From NCBI GenBank assembly GCA_029961005.1, contig JASBVW010000104.1:1-5785 (forward strand): 5,785 bases of DNA. Direction: 5' to 3'. The position numbers and the translations under genes are program-made. The notes below the pieces were generated by a model. The model had not been told where the DNA came from, did no database searches, and saw nothing but the letters and a program-made list of their open reading frames with translations. This document shows positions 5,475-5,785 of this stretch, piece after piece. The number at the start of each line of letters is the position of its first letter. Within the stretch, counting starts at the first letter, position 1. The DNA comes from Bacillota bacterium. GTDB lineage: Bacteria > Bacillota > UBA5301 > JASBVW01.

Positions 5475-5785
5475 ATGGCCGCAGTCAAAGGTGCTAGCAT
5501 CGGCGCCGCCAAACTCGGACAAAGAGGCGCGGGGCGCAAGGTGCTCCTCGTCACGCCCCCCTACCACGCCGGGGTGCTGGAGTCGGCGGGGCGCTGGCCG
5601 CACTTGGGCTTCATCTACATAGCGGGCCACCTGCGGGCGGCCGGTTTTCAGCCGGTGCTCTACGACGCCATGACGAAAGGGCATACGCTGGACCAGATCC
5701 GGCGGCGCCTGGCGGAGGAGCAGCCGGCCTACGTGGGCAGCACCGCCTATACCTCTTCCATTTACGCCGCCCAGGACGTCCTGCG
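5475..5785 (+). CDS. B12-binding-domain radical SAM protein, BchE-like (N-terminal part only)
   Basis: The first 103 codons are visible and the frame is open at the window end. After a basic lead of about 20 residues comes a cobalamin-binding Rossmann fold: beta strand KVLLVTPPYH (22-31), the block WPHLGFIYIAGHLRAAGF (41-58), VLYDAM (61-66), a helix with IRRRLAEEQPAYVG (75-88) and STAYTSSIYAAQDVL. This PP-(Y/H)...LG-x-x-Y-(I/L)-A...G-(F/H) layout is typical of the N-terminal domain of class B radical SAM enzymes (BchE and methyltransferase-like). The CXXXCXXC radical SAM cluster would lie beyond the window, so that half is inferred. At the usual DxHxxG cobalamin motif the protein reads DAMTKG (64-69): Met replaces the lower-ligand His. 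Many BchE-type proteins lack this His, so the domain may bind B12 base-off without His, or bind none. The substrate is unknown. It follows the cytochrome operon by 40 bp. Confidence 0.85.
   Translation, partial: MAAVKGASIGAAKLGQRGAGRKVLLVTPPYHAGVLESAGRWPHLGFIYIAGHLRAAGFQPVLYDAMTKGHTLDQIRRRLAEEQPAYVGSTAYTSSIYAAQDVL

Noticed and set aside
1..5785. CRISPR arrays, insertion sequences, tRNA or rRNA genes
   Set aside because: No regularly spaced direct repeats, transposase, terminal inverted repeats, cloverleaf or rRNA signature seen on either strand.

Overview
The window is about 5.8 kb of GC-rich DNA with strong purine-rich ribosome binding sites. It carries parts or all of seven plus-strand genes; I see no convincing minus-strand gene. 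The mix of a consensus sigma-A promoter with a U-tailed terminator, a VapBC module, a large exported multiheme cytochrome c and a B12-binding radical SAM protein suggests an anaerobe. A high-GC, possibly thermophilic clostridial Firmicute of the Ammonifex, Desulfotomaculum or Moorella kind is my best guess, but metal-reducing Deltaproteobacteria carry similar NHL/cytochrome clusters. The taxonomy is inference.

Layout. (1) 2-790: C-terminal part of an HtrA/DegP-like serine protease with the whole catalytic triad and one PDZ domain. (2) 793-1507: an AT-rich spacer with an 11-bp direct repeat, then a ribbon-helix-helix antitoxin and an overlapping PIN-domain toxin (VapBC type). (3) 1508-1816: a gene-free stretch. 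It holds a textbook promoter (TTGACA, 17 bp, TATAAT), a 5' hairpin, a C/U-rich single-stranded tract and a 15-bp GC-rich terminator with six T's. This fits a small RNA of about 109 nt, or an attenuated leader for the next gene. An A-rich leader follows. (4) 1817-5434: an exported six-bladed NHL-repeat protein, an exported cytochrome with eleven CXXCH motifs, and a small membrane protein whose start overlaps the cytochrome stop (ATGA). (5) 5475-5785: the first 103 codons of a B12-binding-domain protein of the radical SAM (BchE-like) type.

Working together: the NHL protein, cytochrome and membrane protein are tightly spaced, all on one strand, and look like one transcription unit. I infer an envelope or extracellular electron-transfer module: the membrane protein, with histidines in two membrane segments, could pass electrons outward, the eleven-heme protein would be the conduit, and the beta-propeller an assembly or binding partner. 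The radical SAM gene follows after 40 bp and may belong to the same unit. Its role is not evident. The most unusual item is the promoter-hairpin-terminator unit at 1534-1677. Its C/U tract is complementary over 14 nt (one G-U pair) to the ribosome binding site of the radical SAM gene, and over 10 nt to that of the NHL gene.
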